DNA of 64,000 nt from Ascidiimonas sp046199005 (GCA_046199005.1 CP176050.1:682001-746000), one strand, 5' to 3'. Positions 50,918 to 60,757 are shown, numbered from the stretch's first letter. Notes: generated from the letters alone by a model not told the origin. Made by a program: numbers and translations.

Positions 50918-52468
50918 TTAATCGCTGGATATATATTTGAAAGAAGGTTTACGGGTACCATCGACACCTATAAAACCAAAGTATTTTTGTTTTTGTTTTC
51001 TCCAAGGCCATCTTCCAACTACTTCTTTAGGGATGTTTTCAAAATCATACAACGTCCAAGACATAAAATGCAGTTCTTTATTTTTTATAAAGTGCTGCAT
51101 TTTTTGGTGGTACAATTCCTGATCCTTTTCTGAATTACCAAAGGGCGCCCAGATACCACGATAAGAAGAAAGTCCGAATTCTTGCAATACTAAAAGCTTG
51201 TCAGGAATCTCTGATTTTAACTTGGTATACGCTTCTTCAATAGATGCCGGATCTCTGTAATAATGCCATGAGATAAAATCGACTTCATCCTTAAGGCTAA
51301 TGGCCACTTCAGGATTAGACCAACCTATGGTTACAGGATGAGAACTATCAATATCTTTTATAATTTTGATGATGCTTTTAAGCCAGGCAAGTACCACTTT
51401 TTTTCCTCTGGAGTCAAAATCCAGATCAGGTTCATTTTTTATATCCCATGCGAGCAGCGCTGGATGATCTTTAATACTATTGACTATGTGTTCTGCATGT
51501 CTATGGGTTATGGTCCAGTTCAAAACCGAATAATCACCATAGAAATCAAACAAAGTAATCACGACTTTTAATTGGTTTTGTTCTGCAATGTCAAGTAGCA
51601 TTTTTAATTTTTGCAACTTTTCAGGTTTAACCTGTTCTTTACCAAAATCTTCATAGGGTATAAATATTCGAATACTGTTTAAACCAGCAGATTGAATTAA
51701 TTTAAAGTCTTGGAATAATACAATGCTATCAAAACTACTTCCAAAAAGATCCCAGGGTGTCTTGGCCGGATAGTAATTAATTCCCTTTACATTGAAAGAA
51801 GTAGTATCACGAAGTAAAAAAGCATTTTCTATAAAGAGCTCGTTGGCTGTTTGTTCTGGTATTTTTTGGTATGTGTTTTTGCCTTTTACCAAATGCCTTA
51901 TTCGCCAGAATCCATCTTCAAGTAATAGAATAGACTTATAGTCATTTTTCTCTTCTACTTCTAAAAGAATTTCTTCACCCTTGACAACACGTTCGAACCT
52001 TTCTACCCCTTTATCATTGATCACAGCCATGTGTCCGTTTGCACTGTAAAATAAAAGTTCCGGATGATGCTTTATAGTGGTAGATTCTAAATGAATATCA
52101 TTTTCCAATTGATACTCTAACTGATCATAAAGACGTACGCGAGCACTGTCTGTATAATAATCCTTAATTCCGTATTTGTTATTAGAGTAATAGGCGATAT
52201 TCCTTATATACCAGGCATTCAGATAATCTTTTTGTAATTCTTTTATGGTTTGAGGTTCTGGTGGTCTTCCTTCATTTTTAAACGGATACCAGTTTACTTG
52301 TGGTTGATACGGATGTTCTTTTTCAATATTGAGGTGTAGCATTGAAGATCTTTCTGCTCCCGTGTTCAAATAAGATATAACTGAAGTGATACCTGATATG
52401 ATCAGAATATTAACCGCAATAAATGAGATAATAAGACCTGCCCGGTAAATGTTACTATTGACTTTCAT
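50918..52468 (-). CDS. GH5-like glycoside hydrolase, membrane anchored
   Basis: 516 aa. One N-terminal membrane helix (about 10-34), an N-terminal extension (about 40-210), then a TIM-barrel hydrolase (about 225-510). The acid/base Glu lies in LAWDIKNEPDLDFD and the nucleophile Glu in LLVLQEFGLSSY, both in the GH clan A (GH5/cellulase-like) spacing. It may trim the polymer made by neighbouring glycosyltransferases, as periplasmic hydrolases do in cellulose or Pel systems. Its start overlaps the end of the Ig-like gene by 4 nt. Confidence 0.85.
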   Translation of the reverse strand: MKVNSNIYRAGLIISFIAVNILIISGITSVISYLNTGAERSSMLHLNIEKEHPYQPQVNWYPFKNEGRPPEPQTIKELQKDYLNAWYIRNIAYYSNNKYGIKDYYTDSARVRLYDQLEYQLENDIHLESTTIKHHPELLFYSANGHMAVINDKGVERFERVVKGEEILLEVEEKNDYKSILLLEDGFWRIRHLVKGKNTYQKIPEQTANELFIENAFLLRDTTSFNVKGINYYPAKTPWDLFGSSFDSIVLFQDFKLIQSAGLNSIRIFIPYEDFGKEQVKPEKLQKLKMLLDIAEQNQLKVVITLFDFYGDYSVLNWTITHRHAEHIVNSIKDHPALLAWDIKNEPDLDFDSRGKKVVLAWLKSIIKIIKDIDSSHPVTIGWSNPEVAISLKDEVDFISWHYYRDPASIEEAYTKLKSEIPDKLLVLQEFGLSSYRGIWAPFGNSEKDQELYHQKMQHFIKNKELHFMSWTLYDFENIPKEVVGRWPWRKQKQKYFGFIGVDGTRKPSFKYISSD

Positions 52469-53694
52469 TGAGGATTCTTCAATTTATAATGTTTTTCGAT
52501 GCCGGCTGCTGTAATGCGAATCTCGTCTATACCCTCTGGGAAGTAGACAGGATTTAAAGACCAGTTTGTCTGCCCTTCAACTGTTGTTTTTTGGTCTTTT
52601 AAGATCAGAGCATTTTTGCGATAGCATTCCAGCGTCACCCTGAGACCATCCGGCACCAGTTGATTCATAAAACTTTTTATAGGTCCTACGTAAATATGGA
52701 AATTATTATGAGTAAGCTGAATGTCAAAATCTGCGACTGCTGCCTTAAACGGAAGCGTAATAGATTCACTTTCGGCTACTCCATGTATATACGCTTTGAT
52801 GGTAAAATTAGCAGGTGCTTCCGGATGCAATAGCTTACCTGTCGCAATTCCGTTTATTGTACTTGCCGATATTTTTAGCTTATACCCGTCTTGATCCGTG
52901 ATTAAAAAATCGACTAGTGTACCATCCGCTATAATATTGTTAAATTTATCTGTAATAATCGATGTTCGTAGTTCTGCAATCTGATTACCGTCTGCAAAGT
53001 CATGATGTCGATTCACGAATATTTTGAAATTTTGAGGAATGAACGGATAGACTTCAATTGCTTTTTCTTTAGAAAATGAGGTGGGTGTTTGTACCGTCGT
53101 TAATATGCGTCCCATTTTTTCTGTAGAGAATAGCTGTTTCCATGCGATCATATTCTTTGTCAATATTGAAAATTGTCTGTTATCATTTTCAAACTGTGTA
53201 TTAAAAAGCAATGCTGTGCTATCTTGTAATGGATTGTCGAATTGATCCACAGGAATTGCCGTCATCATAGCATAATCGTTACCTCCTGCAAAAATTTGTT
53301 GAGGCCCCAGATAAGTTTCTAAAAAGGTTTGATTCTGTGCATCAGGTAAGATTTGAAAAGTGCCCGAAGTTAGGAGATCATCAGACACTAACTCCCAGTT
53401 TACGAATCCCGTGCTACGTGCAAGAAATTCAGGAACGATAAATTTTGAGATGCCATCTTTATTTGTCGGAAAGATGATCGCAGATCCATAACTGGAAGAG
53501 CAATGTAAAAAGTCAGTAGGTTTTAGTAAGGGTGAAAAGCTCAATATGATTTTTTCACCAGCAATATAGGTTTTCTGAGAATTTTGTTGCTGTGGAAGAG
53601 AAGTGTCGATGGAGTTTGATACTGCCTGTCCTATGGTGAGTATGAAGCATAATGAAAGACAAAATAGTACGGTATGTATAATGAGTGATTTCAT
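52465..53694 (-). CDS. periplasmic protein with Ig-like repeats
   Basis: 409 aa with signal peptide (about 1-25). The middle resembles invasin-type (Big) Ig repeats: AMMTAIPVDQFDNPLQDSTALLFNTQ (about 140-165) and IITDKFNNIIADGTLVDFLITDQDG (about 250-275) share the VDxFxNPxxDGTxVxF pattern. No catalytic motif. It lies in a tightly overlapping minus-strand trio with the GH5-like and giant membrane proteins, so it may be a structural subunit of that assembly. Confidence 0.7.
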   Translation of the reverse strand: MKSLIIHTVLFCLSLCFILTIGQAVSNSIDTSLPQQQNSQKTYIAGEKIILSFSPLLKPTDFLHCSSSYGSAIIFPTNKDGISKFIVPEFLARSTGFVNWELVSDDLLTSGTFQILPDAQNQTFLETYLGPQQIFAGGNDYAMMTAIPVDQFDNPLQDSTALLFNTQFENDNRQFSILTKNMIAWKQLFSTEKMGRILTTVQTPTSFSKEKAIEVYPFIPQNFKIFVNRHHDFADGNQIAELRTSIITDKFNNIIADGTLVDFLITDQDGYKLKISASTINGIATGKLLHPEAPANFTIKAYIHGVAESESITLPFKAAVADFDIQLTHNNFHIYVGPIKSFMNQLVPDGLRVTLECYRKNALILKDQKTTVEGQTNWSLNPVYFPEGIDEIRITAAGIEKHYKLKNPQ

Positions 53695-56600
53695 TAAATA
53701 GGGTTACCTATATAAGCGTTAATATCTATTTTAAGGAATCGTATAGCACCCATATTTACCGACTGCATATAAGATTGGTTATGATCTTTTCGAACGGGCA
53801 TCCCTTTTCGGGAAACTTCGTCATTAGGTAATCCGTTAATAAATATGTTTTGCATTTCTGTAGAAATGACTTTTGGCTCTGAAGCAGAGTCATCCATATA
53901 GAATTGAAACGATTGCTTGCGTTGTGGTCGTATTCCTTCGCGTAGAAAGTGATGTTTGACATCTAGAAGTTTCTTGTCTTTATCATAACAGGAAATGAGT
54001 AATTGGGCGATGGTGATTTCCTGTAACCCGGAATTAAAAAGTACGCCCTGTAACTTTTTACCTTCAATTTTTAATTGGTAAAGACTCACGCTTTTATAAA
54101 GATCGGTCGTAGCAACATTGGTAGCTACTTGCAGATCGAACTTTTCAGGAACGTCTTTTAATGTAATAGGAGTGAATTCTTCGGGATTAAAACTTTTTGG
54201 GATCGAATCATTTATTTCCGACCAGGCGATTCCTTCGAAGTTAATGCGGAAAGGACTGGTCTCCTTAGGTAATAATTTGTGTTTTACATGATATTTTGCA
54301 TTGAAGGAGGCTAGTTCCTCATCATTTGTATTATACAAAGATGCTTTTAAAGATACATCTGCGGGAATATTATCTATATTTTGAATTTCTCCTACTACAA
54401 TGTATTGTTGATTCTGTAACAGTAATCTGGCGTTTAGCACTTCGACAACAGGCTGTTTGAGAATATCTTCATGGTGAGTCTGTTGCGTAGTAATACGTCG
54501 TCTACCATGATTATAAAATTGGGTTGTATTTTGAATAAAGAATTGATCTGGAGGGATATCCATGTCAATTTCTTCTGGAATCATGTACCACTTATTATTT
54601 CTTTTAACAGTATGAATCATGTAGGTCTTATCTATTCTTTCTAGGGGGGTAATCCACTGAGTTTGTACATTCATATCCGCAGTGTTTTCAGCTTTTTGCA
54701 CTACACTCAGTTTAATAGCGTCCAGTTTTGCGTAAGAACTCAGAATTCCGTCGTTTACCGAAACTCTCAACATATATTCCTCTTTAGAGAGGTTACTTTC
54801 AGGGTCTAGTAGGGAGTATGCGGTTTCGAATTCTTTAAAATCGATCGCATCAAAATAGGCTTTAACTACGTTTTCAGGAGATAAGGATGCTTCATTCTTA
54901 AGATAAAAGTGAAAGATACCATAGGCAGTTAATCCAAGAATAAAGATGGCCCAGATTTTGGAAAACCAAAACAATCGGGAAGGAAACTTTAGATAATTAC
55001 CTGTTTGTATAAATGAGGTTATTTCCAGCGTTCTTTTTTGACGAGCATTCTGTAGCCATATCCATTGAATATTTATGATAAATGCTAAAAGCAGTGTGCT
55101 TACCGGAATAATTCCCCACATAAGTTTTAATACGGTGGCGACATCATCCTTAGGTAATAATGTAGGTAGAGGAGGTACATTGAGGCGTTCCCAAACCATT
55201 ATACCATTTTCTAACTGTCTAAGTCGTTGCCATCCGCAGAAAAATAATAAAGGATCGTAGAACTTGTCATTGGAAAAGATGTATTTGAGATGATATTTTT
55301 CTGGTACGGTTAAAAATTGTTGTAAGGAGCCAATGCCTTCGATACCTTTAAATTTGGAATTTTCCAGTCGTTCGATAGCTCTGGTCGTTAATTCCGGGAG
55401 TCTTCTCGCAGAGTGATAATTTCCATCTACAGTGAGTGCTTTGGTTTGAGCCGATAACCATGCCATTTGATCACCAAAACCGAGAGTGAGGTACCGCCAC
55501 TTATCATGCTCATCCTGATTCAGAAAATTAATAATGGGCAGCATTTTTATTTTTTGGGGCTGGGAAGGTCTGAAATAACCGAGACTAATAGTAAATACCG
55601 TCATGAATAGAAAAACGGCGACCAATCCTCCGCCTAAAATTTTGTGGTAAAGAGCGCCAAATTTCTGTCGAGTCCAATCTCGTAAATCCCCTTCAACGTA
55701 TCTATAAGCAAATTCTCCAAAGAGCGGAAGCGACATGATTGATGCCCAAAGCGTAAAACGGTCAAGAGTTAGAATATTGAAGGCCGTTTCCCCGAGCATC
55801 ATTTTAGGCAGTGGGGTAGTACCTCCAGTACCTAACAGCGTTAACATACTTATTGATAGCCCGAAGAATAAATACCGTTTGCTGTAATATCGATAAAAAA
55901 TATAGGGCAGTAGTAGCAACAGAATTCCCCAGGGGATAAGAAAAAAGACCAATCCCGAAGAGGTAACTTCCAGAAAATTATCTCTTGAGCCATGGGGTAT
56001 GGGTACCTGAGTTATTGGGTTGTTTTTAGAATTGATCCAGTAAGGCAATATACAGGTAATGATAATAATGAGTGACAGGAATCCAAATAAGATAATGCGT
56101 TTAAAGAGAAATAGAAAAGCTTTAAAGAAAACGCCAAATGTAATTTCTTTCATAGAATTAACACGTTCTCGTGATGTATCCATAATAGCCATGCCAATAA
56201 GCGGAAAGATGAAAAATACCATCCCGAAAATGGGTGTCACATGATGAGAGGTAACGGTCACAGCTATTAAAGAAAGCGATGTAATCAAATACCTTAAAAG
56301 GCCTGTCTTGATCCACTGATAGATCTCAGGAAGAGCTATCATTAAAATGGAAATTCCCATAATGCTAGGCAACTGACCAAAAATATGAAGAGTCTCCACG
56401 AAAGAAGAAGATAACGAAGCAAGTAACGCAGCATAACCCGCTATTTTAGTATTACCTGTCATGAGTCTGGTAAACCTGAAAACACCCGAAATGAATAAGA
56501 TGATACATAAGATGGCCACTGAAAATAAACCAAATTTGAGTCCGCCTATATAAGAAAAAAGCGCTATCAGTTGATGAACGAGCGGTGGATATCCCATGAC

Positions 56601-56789
56601 GGTAAAGCCGGTATACCACCTATTTTCCCAGGGCTCAAACCAACTGTTTGCATAATGATCTGCAAAAAATAAATGTATAAGTGCATCATAGGTAGTTTCA
56701 AGCGTAAAAAAGATGGCAGATACATTAAATGCTAGTCCGACAAATAATGCCAGGAGTAGAATAGATAGGCTTGAATCTCTTTTGTTCAT
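53694..56789 (-). CDS. large multi-pass membrane protein (PTPS-related/GT-C-like)
   Basis: 1031 aa. The N-terminal half (about 10-600) carries around thirteen membrane helices with the periplasmic motif WENRWYTGFTVMGYPPLVHQLIAL, characteristic of the '6-pyruvoyl-tetrahydropterin synthase-related' membrane family, which resembles GT-C glycosyltransferases (acidic residue in the first periplasmic loop). The C-terminal half (about 640-1030) is soluble with beta-rich repeats. It may polymerise or transfer lipid-linked sugars. First gene of the minus-strand trio, each overlapping the next. Confidence 0.72.
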   Translation of the reverse strand: MNKRDSSLSILLLALFVGLAFNVSAIFFTLETTYDALIHLFFADHYANSWFEPWENRWYTGFTVMGYPPLVHQLIALFSYIGGLKFGLFSVAILCIILFISGVFRFTRLMTGNTKIAGYAALLASLSSSFVETLHIFGQLPSIMGISILMIALPEIYQWIKTGLLRYLITSLSLIAVTVTSHHVTPIFGMVFFIFPLIGMAIMDTSRERVNSMKEITFGVFFKAFLFLFKRIILFGFLSLIIIITCILPYWINSKNNPITQVPIPHGSRDNFLEVTSSGLVFFLIPWGILLLLLPYIFYRYYSKRYLFFGLSISMLTLLGTGGTTPLPKMMLGETAFNILTLDRFTLWASIMSLPLFGEFAYRYVEGDLRDWTRQKFGALYHKILGGGLVAVFLFMTVFTISLGYFRPSQPQKIKMLPIINFLNQDEHDKWRYLTLGFGDQMAWLSAQTKALTVDGNYHSARRLPELTTRAIERLENSKFKGIEGIGSLQQFLTVPEKYHLKYIFSNDKFYDPLLFFCGWQRLRQLENGIMVWERLNVPPLPTLLPKDDVATVLKLMWGIIPVSTLLLAFIINIQWIWLQNARQKRTLEITSFIQTGNYLKFPSRLFWFSKIWAIFILGLTAYGIFHFYLKNEASLSPENVVKAYFDAIDFKEFETAYSLLDPESNLSKEEYMLRVSVNDGILSSYAKLDAIKLSVVQKAENTADMNVQTQWITPLERIDKTYMIHTVKRNNKWYMIPEEIDMDIPPDQFFIQNTTQFYNHGRRRITTQQTHHEDILKQPVVEVLNARLLLQNQQYIVVGEIQNIDNIPADVSLKASLYNTNDEELASFNAKYHVKHKLLPKETSPFRINFEGIAWSEINDSIPKSFNPEEFTPITLKDVPEKFDLQVATNVATTDLYKSVSLYQLKIEGKKLQGVLFNSGLQEITIAQLLISCYDKDKKLLDVKHHFLREGIRPQRKQSFQFYMDDSASEPKVISTEMQNIFINGLPNDEVSRKGMPVRKDHNQSYMQSVNMGAIRFLKIDINAYIGNPI

Positions 56790-56812
56790 GGGGTCTTATG
56801 CTTAACCAATTC

Positions 56813-56830
56813 CTGTAATCTGAATTACAG
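56813..56830. promoter_or_regulatory. inverted repeat in divergent promoter region
   Basis: CTGTAAT and ATTACAG flank a CTGA loop just upstream of the large membrane-protein gene, in the 341-nt gap between it and the GT2 gene. It could be an operator or a leader hairpin. A G6 run lies at about 56857. The remainder of the gap holds only the small frame at 56986. Confidence 0.3.
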
Positions 56831-56985
56831 AAAACAATTGACCAATAGTTGAAATGAGGGGGGCTCAAGAATATAGAATTGTAAATATAATATTCTCTTA
56901 TCTCATAACCAATTAGTCATTATCTAAGATAGGAGCTCTTTATAATGAAGTACGATAAGGAAAGTTCAGAGGTAGATTTCTATCG

Positions 56986-57162
56986 ATGAATGAGATTGAT
57001 TATTTTTTCCTCGGTATTTATCTATTGGTTTTTGCAATTGAGCTAAACTGGAAGGTTGTCAATCGAATTGATCCCGGATTCTCTTATTACTCATACTACT
57101 TTTACAGCATAAACCTCAAATCAGAATATCATGAAAACCGGAATCATTGTACCATGCTATAA
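56986..57162 (+). CDS. possible 58-aa small membrane protein overlapping the GT2 start
   Basis: An ATG frame reading MNEIDYFFLGIYLLVFAIEL gives one plausible membrane helix, then an aromatic-rich tail (GFSYYSYYFYSINL). It overlaps the GT2 gene by 32 nt out of frame, so its last residues are probably meaningless and the overlap hints at coupling or at a chance frame. No family is recognised. Confidence 0.3.
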   Translation: MNEIDYFFLGIYLLVFAIELNWKVVNRIDPGFSYYSYYFYSINLKSEYHENRNHCTML

Positions 57163-57943
57163 CGAAGCAAACAGATTAGATACCAATGCGTTTATCAATT
57201 TCATAAATAAAGAAAAACAGTTTCACTTATGTTTTGTAAATGATGGGAGTAGTGATGAAACCTTAGAAATACTTCATCAAATGAAAAAGCAGGCTCCTTT
57301 GCAAATTACCGTCTTAAATCTAAAAAAGAACATGGGCAAAGCTGCTGCGGTGAATGCAGGTGCTAATTATTTGTTCAATAGAGTAGATGCTTCCTACGTA
57401 GGATATTTAGATGCAGATCTTTCAACAGATTTTAATGATTTAAAAATGTTGGTAAATGAATTGCATTCAAATAAAAATCTTTCTATGGTTTTTGGATCGA
57501 GAGCGCTTTCAGAAGAGGGTATTGAACGAAATCCGTTGCGAGGCATGCTTTCAAAAGTGATTAAAACCTTTATCTATTGCGTTTTAAGATTACCTATTAA
57601 AGATACGCAGTGTGGAGCTAAAGTATTTAGACGGGAGCTGATTCCTGTAATTTTTCAAAAAGACTTTATTTGTAGATGGTTATTTGATGTTGAAATATTC
57701 TTAAGAATGAAATCAAAATACGGTAGAAAAAAGGTGATGGGTTATATGAAAGAGCAGGCTTTACATAGATGGGTGCATGTTGATGATTCCAGACTGGGTA
57801 TGAAAGATGCACTTCAAATTCCTTATCGGCTTATGAATATATGGTGGGCCTACGGATTTACAAGTATGTTCGAAACACCTGAGGTAAAAGTCTTTAGTTT
57901 GAATACAGAAAGACCTACTTCTTTCATAGAAAACGTGGCATAG
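57131..57943 (+). CDS. glycosyltransferase family 2 (dolichyl-phosphate-glucose/mannose synthase-like)
   Basis: 270 aa, soluble GT-A fold. IIVPCYNEANRLDTNAF (start), FVNDGSSDET, KNMGKAAAVNAGA, LDADLSTDF (DxD-type metal site) and DTQCGAKVFRRELIP are the classic polyprenyl-phosphate glycosyltransferase motifs. No C-terminal membrane helix is seen, so it resembles the short synthases. It probably makes a polyprenyl-phosphate sugar used by the GT-C-like protein encoded divergently. Confidence 0.9.
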   Translation: MKTGIIVPCYNEANRLDTNAFINFINKEKQFHLCFVNDGSSDETLEILHQMKKQAPLQITVLNLKKNMGKAAAVNAGANYLFNRVDASYVGYLDADLSTDFNDLKMLVNELHSNKNLSMVFGSRALSEEGIERNPLRGMLSKVIKTFIYCVLRLPIKDTQCGAKVFRRELIPVIFQKDFICRWLFDVEIFLRMKSKYGRKKVMGYMKEQALHRWVHVDDSRLGMKDALQIPYRLMNIWWAYGFTSMFETPEVKVFSLNTERPTSFIENVA

Positions 57944-57960
57944 TAATACAAAATATATGC

Positions 57961-58011
57961 AAAAAGTGTCTGCCAGTAATGATTCCCCCCAAATCTGAGC
58001 AGGCACTTTTT
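57961..58011 (+). terminator. hairpin with C-rich loop after the GT2 gene
   Basis: AAAAAGTGTCTGC pairs with GCAGGCACTTTTT (one G-T pair). The 25-nt loop contains CCCCCCAAAT (57985-57994). The right arm runs into T5CTTT, so it can serve as the GT2 terminator. A second hairpin with the same layout occurs at 58919. Confidence 0.6.
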
Positions 58012-58520
58012 CTTTAAGCTTTTACATTAGCTGGCTAATAGTATCTAATTTTAGCAGGAAAGATTATTTCGATCCATTACAACCCATTGCTATTGAACAT
58101 TTTCAAGAACAGGCTATGTAATCGTTTTTTGTTGTGACAAAGACTAAAGTGGATAAGCTTTAAAGCCCCATCTAAAACGTTTTCGTAGAGTAATTCTTAC
58201 ATTTCACCGACAGGAATCTACCATTAATCGACAGTAAACTTCCATTAACCGAAAATTGATGTATGAAACAACTAATAAACGTACATTTGACAACATAAAA
58301 AGTAAGAAATTTATTATACCATTTTTTGAAGACCCCAAATACCCTGGCCTGATATAGCTAGGGTTTTTTGTTTAATTTAAAATATACATATCATCACTTG
58401 TGTCATGCAACTCATCCTGACAAACATTCTATCAATCGAAATAGTAGTATTTGAAAAGCGAGTTCATCTATTTTTACACATAGATATTTTAAAGGGTATT
58501 AATAAACAAAATTGATTAGT
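58012..58520. other. gene-poor stretch with a terminator at 58341-58369
   Basis: No ORF is supported here. At 58341-58369 ACCCTGGC pairs with GCTAGGGT (one mismatch), followed by TTTTTTG, a good intrinsic terminator. Because no gene precedes it within 300 nt, it may end a small RNA starting somewhere in 58100-58300. The motif CCCCAAAT occurs again at 58333. Confidence 0.5.
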
Positions 58521-58751
58521 ATGAAATGGAAAGGAGATAAGTGGAATAAAGAAACCATAACCGAAGACGGATATCTTTTGAGAATTCGTTTTATAAATAA
58601 ATTGAATAGTTACTGGTGGGCGACCTTTTTTGAAGGTGAAATAATCGCCGTTTCTAATTCTAAAAAGGATTTAAAACTTACGCTGTCGGCTGCTCAAAAA
58701 GCTGCGCAGCAAAGAATGATCAAACATTTAAGAACCAAAATGGCCAGCTAA
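58521..58751 (+). CDS. small hypothetical protein (76 aa)
   Basis: Starts at the ATG at 58521 (an in-frame TTG lies 9 nt upstream). Reads as a small beta-then-helix protein: KWKGDKWNKETITEDGYLLRIRF, aromatic WWATFFEGEIIAVS, then a basic helix (SAAQKAAQQRMIKHL). No family is recognised. Codon use looks like the neighbours, so it is probably real. Confidence 0.55.
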   Translation: MKWKGDKWNKETITEDGYLLRIRFINKLNSYWWATFFEGEIIAVSNSKKDLKLTLSAAQKAAQQRMIKHLRTKMAS

Positions 58752-58918
58752 TAAATTAGCAAATGTTCTTCTCATCTCTATGTTAATACCATTTGTCTAT
58801 ACAAATTGTTCACTGGTCTATAATTAATACATCCCACTTCTCGATAGCACTACTTTTGTGCTGGAAAAAGTAAAAAAAGTAAAAATATACTCTAAACCTA
58901 CTTTTGAAGTTTACTACT

Positions 58919-58961
58919 AATGCATCTGCGAAGTTCCCCCAAATACTTTGTCAGATGCATT
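58919..58961. other. second C-rich-loop hairpin
   Basis: Perfect 10-bp stem AATGCATCTG/CAGATGCATT around a 23-nt loop that includes TTCCCCCAAAT. It shares the order CTGC, TTCCCCC(C)AAAT, CAG with the hairpin at 57961. It lies 3' of the DUF4407 gene (minus strand) and has no T tract on either strand, so it is not a simple terminator. Confidence 0.4.
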
Positions 58962-58966
58962 AAACT

Positions 58967-60067
58967 TTATAAGCTACTCTTCTGTCGATTATAAAAAGCA
59001 TCTGCCTGCATTTCCAATACCGCTTTCGCTTTTTGTTTCTTGTAATCGTAAAGCTCTGAATCTTCAGTAATATCTTTATAAATTTTATCGTTCATTGCAA
59101 AGCTGGCTTCGGTCATATTTTGTCTTTCTTGGTTTTTCTGCGTTACGTTTGCTTTAATGGTGTTTTCATAATCTTCCAGTTTCATATCATACACACCGCG
59201 GTCTGCTAGGATCTTAGCGATTATGGGAGACGTTTCTATGGCCAGAAACAAGAGAAAGATAAAAAAGGAAGGTAAAAAGGGAAGTTTACCCAAAGCGTTT
59301 ATTCGTGCCATCAAGCCATCAAAACCATCTATTACTGGCTGGGTATTTATAATTTTATTTTCAAGGCTGTTGTTTAATGCAGCTATCTGAGCTTCTTTGT
59401 CTTTTATTTTTTGCGAATTTTCTGTTCTTAATAACTGTAAGGCTGCCAGCGCCTGATCATGCTTTTCGCGTTTCTCTTTATATACAGGTCCTTTTCCCAG
59501 TTTAAAGGTACCAGACGTGCCCTCAGCTTCCGTAATAAAAGTGTCATAAAGCTCATTTACTTCCTTTTCTTTTGACACTATTTGTGTTTCAAGCGTTGAG
59601 ATTTCTTGCTTAAGGTTTGCAATATCCGGAGCAAATTGAGAAGCGATTTGTTCCTTATTGTCTAGTGTCATCTGATTTTTTTCCTCCAATAACACTTGAT
59701 TTATCTCCTTTTCAAAGATTTTGAGCTCTAATGGTTTTGAGATCACCACGGCAATGATAATTGCTAAAATAATTCTTGGTGCGGCTTGAAATAATTCACT
59801 GCGGACCGAATCTTTTTTACGAATCGTGCTAACGATGAATCGGTCAAGGTTAAAAATAAGAAGCCCCCATACCACACCAAATGATAAAGCAATATAAACA
59901 TTATCAAATACCGTATATAAGGCATAAGACCCTGCTATAAATGCCATTACTGCGGTAAAAAAAACGGTGGCTCCGATTCCAACATATTTGTTCTGCTCTC
60001 CATTTGAGCAATCTTTCAAAAGATCGAGATCGGCTCCTGAGCAAATAAGAAAAAAGCGTTTTAACAT
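58967..60067 (-). CDS. DUF4407 membrane protein
   Basis: 366 aa. Four membrane helices in two pairs (about 30-75 and 98-118, then 255-280), with GVVWGLLIFNLDRFIVS as the DUF4407 signature, and a long coiled coil (about 130-240) in between. The C-terminal tail is charged and helical. Function unknown in this family. Monocistronic, 65 nt from the DUF3267 gene. Confidence 0.88.
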   Translation of the reverse strand: MLKRFFLICSGADLDLLKDCSNGEQNKYVGIGATVFFTAVMAFIAGSYALYTVFDNVYIALSFGVVWGLLIFNLDRFIVSTIRKKDSVRSELFQAAPRIILAIIIAVVISKPLELKIFEKEINQVLLEEKNQMTLDNKEQIASQFAPDIANLKQEISTLETQIVSKEKEVNELYDTFITEAEGTSGTFKLGKGPVYKEKREKHDQALAALQLLRTENSQKIKDKEAQIAALNNSLENKIINTQPVIDGFDGLMARINALGKLPFLPSFFIFLLFLAIETSPIIAKILADRGVYDMKLEDYENTIKANVTQKNQERQNMTEASFAMNDKIYKDITEDSELYDYKKQKAKAVLEMQADAFYNRQKSSL

Positions 60068-60131
60068 AACAGGGAATTTTGATTGACGTATGTTATAACA
60101 ACGCAGGGAAACTCAAAATGTTACGCAAGGC

Positions 60132-60743
60132 CTATAATTTATCGGTAAGATAAAAATAGCTTTCTTTTGCTTTTTTAGAATCGAAAGTGGTTATTTTATC
60201 CAATGAAAACTGAGCCATATAGTTGAGCATCGCAAAATCTCCACCGCAAAATAAATTATGCAAGGCAAAAACGGTCAGAAAAAACAAGGCTAAATCTGAA
60301 ATTAAGACACTTAAACTTAGGGTAAGCAAGGCAATAGTGATGAACGGAAAAAGGGCGACGATTCTAAATGCTTTACCATCGATTAGATGAAGATCGCTGC
60401 CAGCATAAAATATGAACTTCTTTACATCGGCACCAAAATAGATCCTGTTCGCACCTTTCAATTTATAGGCTAAAGCGTGTAATAACTCATGAATTACGAT
60501 AAGTGCCGTAAAGCTGAAAGCAAAGGCCAGTAGCAGTTGCTTACTACCGGTGAACTCTCCAGTACGTATAAATTTTGTGATAAAATAAGAAATGAGACCA
60601 ACTAAAAATGACAAAGAGATCAACATTACGATCAGGTAAAAGGTTTTATAGGATCCTTTTACTTCCAGGCATTCTTTAATAAATGGTTTGATCTCATCAT
60701 GAGATACCGTTTTAAGCAATTTCCAATTATCCGGAATGTTCAT
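60132..60743 (-). CDS. DUF3267 putative zinc metalloprotease
   Basis: 203 aa with about four membrane helices. VIHELLHALAYK (about 88-99) carries the zinc-binding HExxH motif inside a membrane helix, as in DUF3267 and site-2-protease-like proteins. A second metal ligand may be the Asp/His in GSDLHLIDGKAF. The substrate is unknown. Confidence 0.82.
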   Translation of the reverse strand: MNIPDNWKLLKTVSHDEIKPFIKECLEVKGSYKTFYLIVMLISLSFLVGLISYFITKFIRTGEFTGSKQLLLAFAFSFTALIVIHELLHALAYKLKGANRIYFGADVKKFIFYAGSDLHLIDGKAFRIVALFPFITIALLTLSLSVLISDLALFFLTVFALHNLFCGGDFAMLNYMAQFSLDKITTFDSKKAKESYFYLTDKL

Positions 60744-60757
60744 TGTTTTTATTCCTA

